From assembly GCA_040403535.1 (NCBI GenBank), contig JBBAKL010000004.1, forward strand, positions 1 through 64,000: DNA of 64,000 nt, read 5' to 3'. Positions within the stretch are counted from its first letter, which is position 1; each line of letters begins with the position of its first letter. This DNA comes from JAHEYG01 sp040403535 (GTDB lineage: Bacteria > Bacteroidota > Bacteroidia > B-17B0 > Aurantibacillaceae). Below, piece by piece: positions 43,799-50,912 of this stretch. The position numbers and the translations under genes are program-made. Below the pieces are notes generated by a model. The model had not been told where the DNA came from. It made no database searches and saw only the letters and a program-made list of their open reading frames with translations.

Positions 43799-44770
43799 GT
43801 GCAACATTTTACAAATAAAATAAGTGAAAGTTCCTTTTTAGTTACGGGAGGAGCCGGATTTATCGGTTCTCACATCGTTGAATTTCTTATTAATAATAAA
43901 GCTAAAAAAGTACGTGTAATTGATAATCTGGCAACTGGTTTTGTAGATAATTTGCAGCCATTTCTTTCTTTACCGAATTTTGAATTTGTTAAAGGCGACA
44001 TAACAATTCCGTCGGATTGTGAAAAAGCCTGTGAAGGTATTGATTACGTTTCGCATCAAGGTGCGTTAGGGTCTGTTCCCCGAAGTATAGAAAATCCTTT
44101 AGCAACACACCAGGCTAATGCAACTGGTTTCATTAATGTTTTAATTGCGGCAAAAAACAACAAGGTAAAGCGAATTGTTTACGCAAGTTCTTCTTCAGTT
44201 TATGGTGATTTGAATGAAAGTCCTAAGGTGGAGAACCGCATTGGTAAACCTTTATCGCCATATGCGGTAAGTAAATTAGTAAACGAACAATACGCTGCAA
44301 TTTTTGCAACTACCTATAATATGGAAATAATAGGGTTGAGGTATTTTAATATATTCGGCCCACGACAAAATCCTTCAGGTGCTTATGCTGCGGCAATTCC
44401 ACTGTTTATTAATTCTTTGTTAAACAAACACGATGTATACATCAATGGCAGCGGAGAACAAAGTCGCGATTTTACCTATGTAGCAAATGCAGTGCAGGCA
44501 AACATTAAAGCTTTATTGACTTCAAATAAGGATGCGACTAACAAGGTCTTTAATATTGCATGCGGACAAAGTATAAGTGTAAATGAGATGTTTAATCAAA
44601 TAGCAAATGAATTAAATTCAGACGCTAAAGCCATTTATAGAGGCGAAAGATTTGGTGATGTGAAAAACTCTCTGGCAGACATCACATCTGCCGAAAAACA
44701 TATAGGATATAAACCCGAAATTTTATTTAACGAAGGGCTCAAGCTAACTATCAATTATTTTAAAAGATAA
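43799..44770 (+). CDS. UDP-HexNAc 4-epimerase-like SDR protein (WbpP/TviC type)
   Basis: 323 residues from a GTG six bases after rfbB. An extended SDR with FLVTGGAGFIGSHIVEFLI, DNLATGFVDNL, SHQGALGSVPRSIENP, catalytic YASSSSVYGD and YAVSKLVNEQYA. The stretch FNIFGPRQNPSGAYAAAIP matches UDP-N-acetylglucosamine 4-epimerases such as WbpP, TviC and Gne. It would interconvert UDP-GlcNAc(A) and UDP-GalNAc(A). Together with the dehydrogenase at 41380 it could form UDP-GalNAcA as in Vi polysaccharide. The substrate is inferred. It overlaps the next gene by one base. Confidence 0.85.
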   Translation: MQHFTNKISESSFLVTGGAGFIGSHIVEFLINNKAKKVRVIDNLATGFVDNLQPFLSLPNFEFVKGDITIPSDCEKACEGIDYVSHQGALGSVPRSIENPLATHQANATGFINVLIAAKNNKVKRIVYASSSSVYGDLNESPKVENRIGKPLSPYAVSKLVNEQYAAIFATTYNMEIIGLRYFNIFGPRQNPSGAYAAAIPLFINSLLNKHDVYINGSGEQSRDFTYVANAVQANIKALLTSNKDATNKVFNIACGQSISVNEMFNQIANELNSDAKAIYRGERFGDVKNSLADITSAEKHIGYKPEILFNEGLKLTINYFKR

Positions 44771-45135
44771 TGGAGAAGAAAAAAGTTTGTTTAGATTGCG
44801 GTGAGCCAATTAAAGGCCGCTCCGATAAAAAATTCTGTAATGATATCTGTAGAAACTCCTATAATAACAAATTAAATAGCGACACTAATAATTACGTTAG
44901 AAACGTAAATAATACTCTTCGTAAGAACCGAAGAATAATGGAAGAACTTCTTACCGGCTCAACAGTTACTGTATCCAAGCAAAAGCTTGCTACAGCAGGT
45001 TTCAATTTTAATTTCTATACCAATATTGTAAAAACAAAAGAAACGAAAGTGTATTACTTTTGTTATGAATTTGGGTTTCTGTTTTTGGAAGGAGAAAAAG
45101 TATTGCTTGTAAAAAGCAAAAAAGATGCAGATTAA
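44770..45135 (+). CDS. Small zinc-ribbon protein
   Basis: 121 residues. The N-terminus has a four-cysteine zinc ribbon, CLDCGEPI then KKFCNDICRNSY, similar to DUF2116-type ribbons. The rest is a basic helical region (NNTLRKNRRIMEELL) and a small beta-rich end (KVYYFCYEFGFLFLEGEKV). Proteins of this build are common, uncharacterised Bacteroidota hypotheticals. It starts within the epimerase stop codon (TAATGG), so it is translated with the sugar cassette, but nothing in it suggests a sugar-related role. Nucleic-acid binding is possible. Confidence 0.7.
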   Translation: MEKKKVCLDCGEPIKGRSDKKFCNDICRNSYNNKLNSDTNNYVRNVNNTLRKNRRIMEELLTGSTVTVSKQKLATAGFNFNFYTNIVKTKETKVYYFCYEFGFLFLEGEKVLLVKSKKDAD

Positions 45136-45172
45136 TTCCGCATATTTTTTTAATTTCAATTAAGTTAGATAG

Positions 45173-46315
45173 TTATTCAGCAAATACCTGACTGTCGGAA
45201 AGACATTCGGTACATTTTGGTGCTGGGCGAGGAATAATTACAGTTTCAAAAGGTTTAATTGCTTTAGTTGAGTTGTCGTATTTTAGTGTCATTTTCACCT
45301 GAGATTTAATTGTAACTCCTCCTTTTATAGCCGGATTCCATAAATCCATTTTCTTGATAGCGTCTTCTACCTGCTTATTAAATTCTTCATTCGCTCCTTG
45401 AATCATCGATTTCTTTATAGAGCCATCAAAATTTAATTGTAAGGTAACTACAGAAATAAGATCGCCTGATTTACGCTTCTGTTTTTTATTCAAAATAATA
45501 TTTTCTTTAAAGAAAGCGGCTAATCCTTCATCACCTCCATCGTAACAAGGCGGACGGCAGACTTTAGCATCTTTCGCTTTTTTAGGTTTTGAGTAACCTT
45601 CTTTTTTAGGTTTAACTTCTTTTACTTCCGGTTCAGGAGTAGGTTCAGGTTGAGCTACAACAACAGGTCCTTCTTTCGCCTTTTCTTCTTTCTTTTCTTT
45701 TTCTTTTTTCTCTTTCTTCGGTTTTTCTGCTTTTACAGTTTCTTCCTTAGCAGGTTTTTCTGCTTTAGGTTCTTCCTTTTTTTCTTCTTTAACCTTTTCC
45801 TTCTTTTTAGGTTCTTCTATTTCCTTTTTAGGTTCTTCTTTTTTTGCTACAGGTTTTGATGCGGCAACAGCAACAGGTTCTACTTTGCCGGCAAAGTATA
45901 CGTAAAATCCTTGAGCTTGTTTAAAATCTTCCAGATTGCCGGCAGAATTACATTGACATAAATTGTATAAATTGGGAGATTCAGCAAAGAATTCAGGATA
46001 GGTCTTAATTAAATTTTCCCAGCGTTCACGGTTTGCCGCTTCACGCAAAGCTAAATCGGCAGAATTCATTTCAGTAAAAACTAAATAAATATCTGTAACA
46101 GGTATTGCTTTTGATATAATTGAATCACCCGTTGAAGTTTTATTTACACCACCAGTTCCGCGTTTGGAACGAATGAAGGCAAAGTTTTTGCCTTTGGCTT
46201 TGTAAGTTGAAGTAGTTGAATCGGCTTCAAAAATTAAATCTTCAAATGCCGGTGCCTGGCCTACGGCCGGTAAAACTAAAAAGCTTAACAGAATAAATGC
46301 AAGAATTTTTTTCAT
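45173..46315 (-). CDS. Exported Lys/Glu-rich protein with TonB C-terminal-like domain
   Basis: 380 residues. A cleavable-looking signal peptide (MKKILAFILLSFLVLPAVGQ) is followed by a domain of about 130 residues and a very long Lys/Glu/Pro-rich linker (about 150-255) such as TonB proteins use to cross the periplasm. The C-terminal part (about 270-355) has the TonB-C pattern: DLISVVTLQLNFDGSIKKSM, then VEDAIKKMDLWNPAIKGG and a final beta-strand VKMTLKY. Unlike TonB it has no inner-membrane anchor with the usual signature, so energy transduction is doubtful. It follows ftsY by 42 bases on the same strand. Function unknown. Confidence 0.65.
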   Translation of the reverse strand: MKKILAFILLSFLVLPAVGQAPAFEDLIFEADSTTSTYKAKGKNFAFIRSKRGTGGVNKTSTGDSIISKAIPVTDIYLVFTEMNSADLALREAANRERWENLIKTYPEFFAESPNLYNLCQCNSAGNLEDFKQAQGFYVYFAGKVEPVAVAASKPVAKKEEPKKEIEEPKKKEKVKEEKKEEPKAEKPAKEETVKAEKPKKEKKEKEKKEEKAKEGPVVVAQPEPTPEPEVKEVKPKKEGYSKPKKAKDAKVCRPPCYDGGDEGLAAFFKENIILNKKQKRKSGDLISVVTLQLNFDGSIKKSMIQGANEEFNKQVEDAIKKMDLWNPAIKGGVTIKSQVKMTLKYDNSTKAIKPFETVIIPRPAPKCTECLSDSQVFAE

Positions 46316-46357
46316 AATTCTAAATTTATTCCAAGGTATTAAAAATAATTTGAAAAA

Positions 46358-47320
46358 CTAATTCTTATTGAAAAGACTATCTACAAATTCAGGTGCATTG
46401 AATAATTGGAGGTCTGTCATTTTTTCACCTACACCGATATATTTTACAGGTATTTTAAATTCATCGCTAATGCCAATTACAACACCGCCTTTGGCTGTAC
46501 CGTCAAGTTTTGTAACTGCAAGAGCGTTAACATCGGTGGCGGCTGTAAATTGTTTGCATTGTTCAATCGCATTTTGTCCTGTACTGCCATCTAAAACTAA
46601 TAACACTTCATGTGGTGCATCCGGAACCACTTTTTTCATTACGTTTTTGATTTTGGTTAATTCATTCATCAAATTAACCTTGTTATGTAAACGACCTGCG
46701 GTATCAATGATAACAATGTCCGCTTCTTTTGAAACTGCACTGCTCAATGTGTCAAAGGCAACACTTGCAGGATCGGCACCCATGCCTTGCGACACAATGG
46801 GAACACCTACGCGCTCACTCCAAATAATCAGCTGATCAACAGCTGCAGCTCTAAAAGTATCCGCAGCACCCAGAACCACGTTTTTACCGGCTTTCTTAAA
46901 CTGATAAGCAAGCTTGCCAATGGTAGTGGTTTTACCAACACCGTTAACACCCACAACCATTATTACATATGGTTTTTTATTTAATGGTGCTGAAAAATCA
47001 AATGTGTTGTTGGTTGGATTGTTTTCTTTTAGAAGATAGGCAATTTCATCTTTTAAGATAGTATTAAGTTCATTCGTTGAAACGTATTTATCTTTTGCAA
47101 CACGTTCTTCAATTCGCTTAATAATTTTTATGGTGGTGTTAACGCCAACATCGCCACTAATTAATACCTCCTCTAAATTATCCAGTACATCAGCATCAAC
47201 CGAGCTTTTTCCGGCAATTGCTTTAGCAATTTTCCCAAAAAAACTCTCTTTGGTTTTTGACAAACCCTGGTCGAGACTTTGTTTTTCTTCTTTACTGAAT
47301 AATTTTGATAAAAATCCCAT
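46358..47320 (-). CDS. ftsY: Signal recognition particle receptor FtsY
   Basis: 320 residues. The N-terminal acidic A domain is short, as usual outside proteobacteria, followed by the helical N domain (to about 95) and the SRP GTPase. G motifs are G1 GVNGVGKTTTIGKLA, the insertion-box region AADTFRAAAVDQL, G3 DTAGRLHNK, and G4 TKLDGTAKGG. FtsY docks ribosome-SRP complexes at the membrane for co-translational insertion. It lies downstream of rpmB-rpmG-DUF4295 but is separated from them by a strong terminator. Confidence 0.97.
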   Translation of the reverse strand: MGFLSKLFSKEEKQSLDQGLSKTKESFFGKIAKAIAGKSSVDADVLDNLEEVLISGDVGVNTTIKIIKRIEERVAKDKYVSTNELNTILKDEIAYLLKENNPTNNTFDFSAPLNKKPYVIMVVGVNGVGKTTTIGKLAYQFKKAGKNVVLGAADTFRAAAVDQLIIWSERVGVPIVSQGMGADPASVAFDTLSSAVSKEADIVIIDTAGRLHNKVNLMNELTKIKNVMKKVVPDAPHEVLLVLDGSTGQNAIEQCKQFTAATDVNALAVTKLDGTAKGGVVIGISDEFKIPVKYIGVGEKMTDLQLFNAPEFVDSLFNKN

Positions 47321-47335
47321 TTTAGAAAGGCCCTA

Positions 47336-47375
47336 AAATAAAAATTTCTTTCCTGTTTTGTGGGAAAGAAATTTT
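47336..47375 (-). terminator. Terminator/attenuator after DUF4295, before ftsY
   Basis: Perfect 13-bp arms AAAATTTCTTTCC (47341-47353) and GGAAAGAAATTTT (47363-47375) with a 9-base loop. On the minus strand the hairpin is followed by a U-rich stretch. It ends the L28-L33-DUF4295 transcript just before ftsY, either fully or partially. Confidence 0.8.
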
Positions 47376-47394
47376 AATTTAATTAATAATAATA

Positions 47395-47550
47395 TTACTT
47401 AGATTTTAAAAAATCTGCGATGTGATCGTTGTGCACGATTTCTTCTTTAAATGAATACGATCCGGATTTTCCGGACTTAACCATTTTAATAACCTTGGTA
47501 AAATCTTTACCTTTTCCGGTTTTTAATGTTGCAACTACCTTCTTTGCCAT
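47395..47550 (-). CDS. DUF4295-family small basic protein
   Basis: 51 residues: starts MAKKVVATLKTGKGKDFTKV and ends NDHIADFLKSK. A very basic small protein found in Bacteroidota immediately after rpmB and rpmG; the order here is the same. It starts 23 bases after the rpmG stop. Its size, charge and constant position suggest association with the ribosome, but this is inference. Easily missed because of its length. Confidence 0.85.
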   Translation of the reverse strand: MAKKVVATLKTGKGKDFTKVIKMVKSGKSGSYSFKEEIVHNDHIADFLKSK

Positions 47551-47572
47551 TGTTCTTTATATTATAAGGTTA

Positions 47573-47755
47573 TTACTTAATTTCTTTATGAACAGTCATG
47601 CGCTTTAAGATAGGGTTGTATTTTTTCAACTCTATGCGATCAGGCGTGTTCTTTTTGTTTTTAGTAGTAATGTAACGAGACGTTCCGGGCTTACCACTTT
47701 CTTTGTGCTCAGTACATTCTAAAATTACCTGTATTCTGTTTTTATTCCTTGCCAT
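47573..47755 (-). CDS. rpmG: 50S ribosomal protein L33
   Basis: 60 residues with the L33 pattern RIQVILECTEHK, then SRYITTKNKKNTPDRIELKK and the C-terminal YNPILKRMTVHKEIK. Only one cysteine is present instead of the four of the zinc-ribbon form, so this is a zinc-independent (C-minus) L33. It lies between rpmB (19 bases) and the DUF4295 gene (23 bases) in one operon. Confidence 0.96.
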   Translation of the reverse strand: MARNKNRIQVILECTEHKESGKPGTSRYITTKNKKNTPDRIELKKYNPILKRMTVHKEIK

Positions 47756-47773
47756 TTCTTTTAATTTTTAAAA

Positions 47774-48010
47774 TTATGCTAAAATGCCGTTTGCCTGAGC
47801 ATCTTTTAAGCAGGCATAAATGCCTAACTTGTTAATGTTTTTTAAAGCTGAAGTAGATACACGAAGTGTAACCCACTCACCTGTTTCAGGTACAAAAAAG
47901 CGCTTACGCTTTAAGTTTACTTTAAATTGACGGCGAGACTTTGCGTTTGAGTGCGATACTTTATTACCGCCCATCGCCTTTTTTCCTGTTATCTGACAAA
48001 TACGTGACAT
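47774..48010 (-). CDS. rpmB: 50S ribosomal protein L28
   Basis: 78 residues, full length. Signature MSRICQITGKKAMGGNKVSH, then KSRRQFKVNLKRKRFFVP and VSTSALKNINKLG. The zinc-binding cysteine pairs of some L28 proteins are absent, so like the neighbouring L33 it is the zinc-free type. First gene of the rpmB-rpmG-DUF4295 operon, with a strong promoter upstream. Confidence 0.97.
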   Translation of the reverse strand: MSRICQITGKKAMGGNKVSHSNAKSRRQFKVNLKRKRFFVPETGEWVTLRVSTSALKNINKLGIYACLKDAQANGILA

Positions 48011-48044
48011 ACTTAAATTCTTAAAATTCCCTTAAAAAGGGACG

Positions 48045-48075
48045 CAAATATACAACATTAACCTTAACCTGCAAA
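48045..48075 (-). promoter_or_regulatory. Promoter of the rpmB operon
   Basis: On the minus strand TTTG (48075-48072), 19 bases, then TATATTTG (48052-48045): a perfect Bacteroidota promoter, the clearest in the window. Transcription should start near 48040, and the first bases then form a small hairpin (TCCCTT with AAGGGA, 48028-48042). Leader about 30 bases. Confidence 0.75.
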
Positions 48076-48110
48076 ATTATAAACCTAAATATCTTAATAA
48101 ATCGTAAGAT

Positions 48111-49277
48111 TTATTCTGAAAATATTTTAGGAGCGGCCTCACGCAAATTGTAACCCGATGCCATAACCTCGCCATAAGCCCCTGTACTTCTTATAGCGAT
48201 CAAGTCACCTCTCTGTGTTTCAGGAAGTTCCATTGATTTCCCGAAACAGTCGCTGCTTTCGCAAATTGGACCAACCACATCGTATTTTACTTTTTCCTGA
48301 ACCCCGGAGGTCCGAAGTAAAGCGCTTAAATTTTCAATTTTATGGTAGGCCTGGTACAAGGCCGGACGAATTAATTCGGTCATGCCAGCATCTAATATAG
48401 CAAAATTGGTATTGATAGCCTTTTTAATATAAAGTACTCTACTGATTAAGCTGCCGCATTGAGCAATGATGGCACGACCCAATTCAAAATGAACTTCCTG
48501 ATTATTCCTGATCTCAAGGAACTCTTTAAATATATTAAAGAAGGTTTTAAAATCAACAACAGCTTCCTTATCCGGCTCTTTATAATTAATGCCAAGTCCA
48601 CCGCCAACATTTATAATTGGTAAATCGTACCCTTTTTGTAAAAACCAGGTATTGATTTCATTTACACGCTGACAAAGTTTCTTAAACGGACTTAAATCAG
48701 TGATTTGAGATCCGATATGAAAATGCAAACCAATAAGCTTAATGTTAGGAAGAGTTTTAATCAAATTTAATATAGTGTCAAATTCATACGGATTGATTCC
48801 AAATTTATTCTCTTCTAATCCTGTAGTGATATATTTATGCGTGTAGGCATCCACATTCGGGTTAATACGCAAAGCAATTGATGCTGTTTTATTTTTTTTT
48901 GCAGCCAGCTCATTAATTACTTCCAGCTCCATCATGCTTTCTACATTAAAACAAAGAATGTTTTGATCCAGTGCGTAATTAATCTCCGCATCACTTTTGC
49001 CAACTCCTGCAAATACAATTTTATTATGCGAATAACCTGTTTCAACTGCACGTTTTACTTCGTTTCCACTTACACAGTCTGCTCCTAAGCCATAGCTCTG
49101 AATTAATTTTAGAATCTCAGGATTGGAGTTAGCTTTTAACGCATAATGAACATGAAATTTATGTGCGCCTGCCAAAAGTTGTATTTCGCTTAGCGTTTTT
49201 TTAAGCAAGGCTAGGTCGTAGTAATAAAACGGTGTGGTTTGCTTTTCGAATTTCTGAATTGTTTCTTTTGTAAACAT
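48111..49277 (-). CDS. lysA: Diaminopimelate decarboxylase
   Basis: 388 residues, a fold-type III PLP enzyme. The PLP lysine is K48 in HYALKANSNPEIL. Other motifs are GLGADCVSGNEVKRA, LHFHIGSQ, NVGGGLGINY, the active-site GPICESSDCFGK from the partner subunit, and GAYGEVMASGYNLR. It makes lysine from meso-diaminopimelate, the last step of the pathway. It starts 5 bases after the lysC stop, a clear lysC-lysA operon. The other DAP pathway genes are elsewhere. Confidence 0.96.
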   Translation of the reverse strand: MFTKETIQKFEKQTTPFYYYDLALLKKTLSEIQLLAGAHKFHVHYALKANSNPEILKLIQSYGLGADCVSGNEVKRAVETGYSHNKIVFAGVGKSDAEINYALDQNILCFNVESMMELEVINELAAKKNKTASIALRINPNVDAYTHKYITTGLEENKFGINPYEFDTILNLIKTLPNIKLIGLHFHIGSQITDLSPFKKLCQRVNEINTWFLQKGYDLPIINVGGGLGINYKEPDKEAVVDFKTFFNIFKEFLEIRNNQEVHFELGRAIIAQCGSLISRVLYIKKAINTNFAILDAGMTELIRPALYQAYHKIENLSALLRTSGVQEKVKYDVVGPICESSDCFGKSMELPETQRGDLIAIRSTGAYGEVMASGYNLREAAPKIFSE

Positions 49278-49282
49278 GTTGT

Positions 49283-50602
49283 TTAGTTATAATTAAACAA
49301 TCCTTTATTTAATGCCTGTAAAGCGTCTTTTTTAAATTTCGAATCAATTAAAACCGAAATGTTATTAGGACTGCCGCCGTAAGAAACCATACGTACAGGT
49401 ATATCTTTTAACGCTTCTAATACTTTATAGCCATATCCGGCAGTGTTTTTCGGAACACTGCCTACCACACAAATAATGGTTTGTTTATCGTCTATTTCAA
49501 CAGAAGCAATTTCCTCCAGCTCCTTTTTAATTTCATTTAAATTTTTTGAATTGTCAATCGTTAACGATACTGCCACTTCAGAAGTGGTAATCATGTCTAT
49601 TGGTGTTTTATAACGCTCAAAAATCTCGAATACAGCCCGTAAAAAACCATGTGCTAATAACATTCGATCGCTTTTAATATTAATAGCAACAATCCCGTCT
49701 TTTGCGGCAACAGCTTTAATTCCTTCTTTCGTTTGTATATTGGCAATTAAGGTTCCTTCGGCTGCCGGTTGCATGGTGTTTTTTAAACGAACCGGAATAT
49801 TGCATTTTTGTGCCGGTAAGATACAGGTTGGATGTAATATTTTGGCGCCAAAATAAGCTAACTCGGCCGCCTCATCAAAGCTTAATTCATTTATAGGATG
49901 TGTTTTTGATACCACACGCGGATCATTATTGTGCATGCCGTCAATATCCGTCCAAATCTGTACTTCTTCGCTTCTGATGGCTGCTCCAATAATAGAGGCA
50001 GTATAATCACTTCCTCCGCGTTTTAAATTATCAATTTCACCAAAAGCGTTGCGGCAGATATATCCCTGTGTAATAAATAAATTTTCTCCGGGATATTTAT
50101 TTAATTCGGCTTTTAAATTCGTTTCTATATAAATAAGATCAGGCTCTTCATTTTCATTTATGCGCATAAAGTTTAAAGCAGGCAGTAAAACCGACTTCAC
50201 ATTAACTTCAGATAAATAAAAGTGAAATAAAGCGGTACTTAATAATTCCCCCTGAGCTAAAACCGCTTTCTCTTCATTAGAAGTAAACATATCCAATGTA
50301 AAGGCGCGCAAGTAATTAAAATGATTGGTAATTAAATCGCCAGCCTTTTTTAAGCAAATTTCTGATTTATAGAGTAACGAAATTTCTTTTCGGTATTTTT
50401 CTTCCAGTTTATTTATTAGCTCATTTGCCTTGCTATTTTCCTTCTTGTATAATGCTTCGCTAATTTCAACAAGAGCGTTTGTAGTTCCGCTCATAGCCGA
50501 CAAAACCACAATTTTCGGTTCATTGTTTACTACCAGATTAACTAAAGCCTGAATGCGTTCTGCGCTTCCAACGCTGGTACCGCCAAATTTTAAAATTTTC
50601 AT
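49283..50602 (-). CDS. lysC: Aspartate kinase (monofunctional, ACT-regulated)
   Basis: 439 residues. It phosphorylates aspartate, the entry step to lysine/DAP, threonine and methionine. The kinase domain starts MKILKFGGTSVGSAERI, with KRGGSDYTASIIGAAI and IWTDIDGMHNNDPRVV. Two ACT domains follow (about 285-439; VAINIKSDRMLLAHGF and TIICVVGSVPKNTAGYG), which normally bind lysine or threonine for feedback control. No homoserine dehydrogenase is fused. A good ribosome-binding site AAGGAG (50613-50618) precedes the ATG by 10 bases. A structured leader lies further upstream. Confidence 0.96.
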   Translation of the reverse strand: MKILKFGGTSVGSAERIQALVNLVVNNEPKIVVLSAMSGTTNALVEISEALYKKENSKANELINKLEEKYRKEISLLYKSEICLKKAGDLITNHFNYLRAFTLDMFTSNEEKAVLAQGELLSTALFHFYLSEVNVKSVLLPALNFMRINENEEPDLIYIETNLKAELNKYPGENLFITQGYICRNAFGEIDNLKRGGSDYTASIIGAAIRSEEVQIWTDIDGMHNNDPRVVSKTHPINELSFDEAAELAYFGAKILHPTCILPAQKCNIPVRLKNTMQPAAEGTLIANIQTKEGIKAVAAKDGIVAINIKSDRMLLAHGFLRAVFEIFERYKTPIDMITTSEVAVSLTIDNSKNLNEIKKELEEIASVEIDDKQTIICVVGSVPKNTAGYGYKVLEALKDIPVRMVSYGGSPNNISVLIDSKFKKDALQALNKGLFNYN

Positions 50603-50663
50603 AATCTTATTTCTCCTTCACGGGATGTCAAATTTATAAATTAATGTGAATAATGATGAATTA

Positions 50664-50733
50664 ATAAAACGCGAAAGCACGTAGCTCTCAGAACTAATTA
50701 TCGGCTCAGGTGAGCCTTGCGTTTTCGTTTTAT
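50664..50733 (-). promoter_or_regulatory. Candidate structured RNA leader of lysC, three-way junction
   Basis: On the minus strand these 70 bases fold into an outer stem (ATAAAACG with CGTTTTAT, continuing after a 2-base bulge into a 7-pair inner stem with one mismatch) and two hairpins. P2 is GGCTC-ACCT-GAGCC (50716-50703). P3 is TAGTTC-TGA-GAGCTA (50696-50682). P3 pairs fully only as minus-strand RNA; the plus strand has a C/A mismatch. A weak promoter (TTTG, 22 bases, TATTTTCA) would start transcription just before the outer stem. The class is not recognised; lysine riboswitch cores are absent. The remainder of the 310-base gap (50603-50912) is AT-rich, with only the lysC ribosome-binding site identifiable. 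Confidence 0.5.
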
Positions 50734-50912
50734 GTTAATGAAAATAATCATTAGTGTTCGCAAAGAAACAAAGTTTTGATTGAACTCCAAAAAAAAATAG
50801 TTAACACAGATGTCTAACAGGATTTAAACATGACCAATCTCATAATAATTTGATGCGATTCATCATGATTTTTAAATAGATTTTCTTGTAAATATGTGCT
50901 ATCTTATACATT

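Noticed and set aside
45650..45859. Plus-strand open frame of almost only Phe, Leu, Arg and Tyr
   Set aside because: It is the complement of the Lys/Glu/Pro linker codons of the TonB-C-like gene; composition is an artefact.
45173..46315. Genuine TonB
   Set aside because: The N-terminus looks like a cleaved signal peptide and lacks the membrane anchor that contacts ExbB/ExbD.
50603..50716. Pseudoknot between the ACCT loop and the lysC ribosome-binding site
   Set aside because: Only three complementary bases (CCU with AGG) could pair, which is expected by chance.
50664..50733. Lysine riboswitch
   Set aside because: The element is far shorter than the about 170-base five-helix lysine aptamer and lacks its conserved core sequences.
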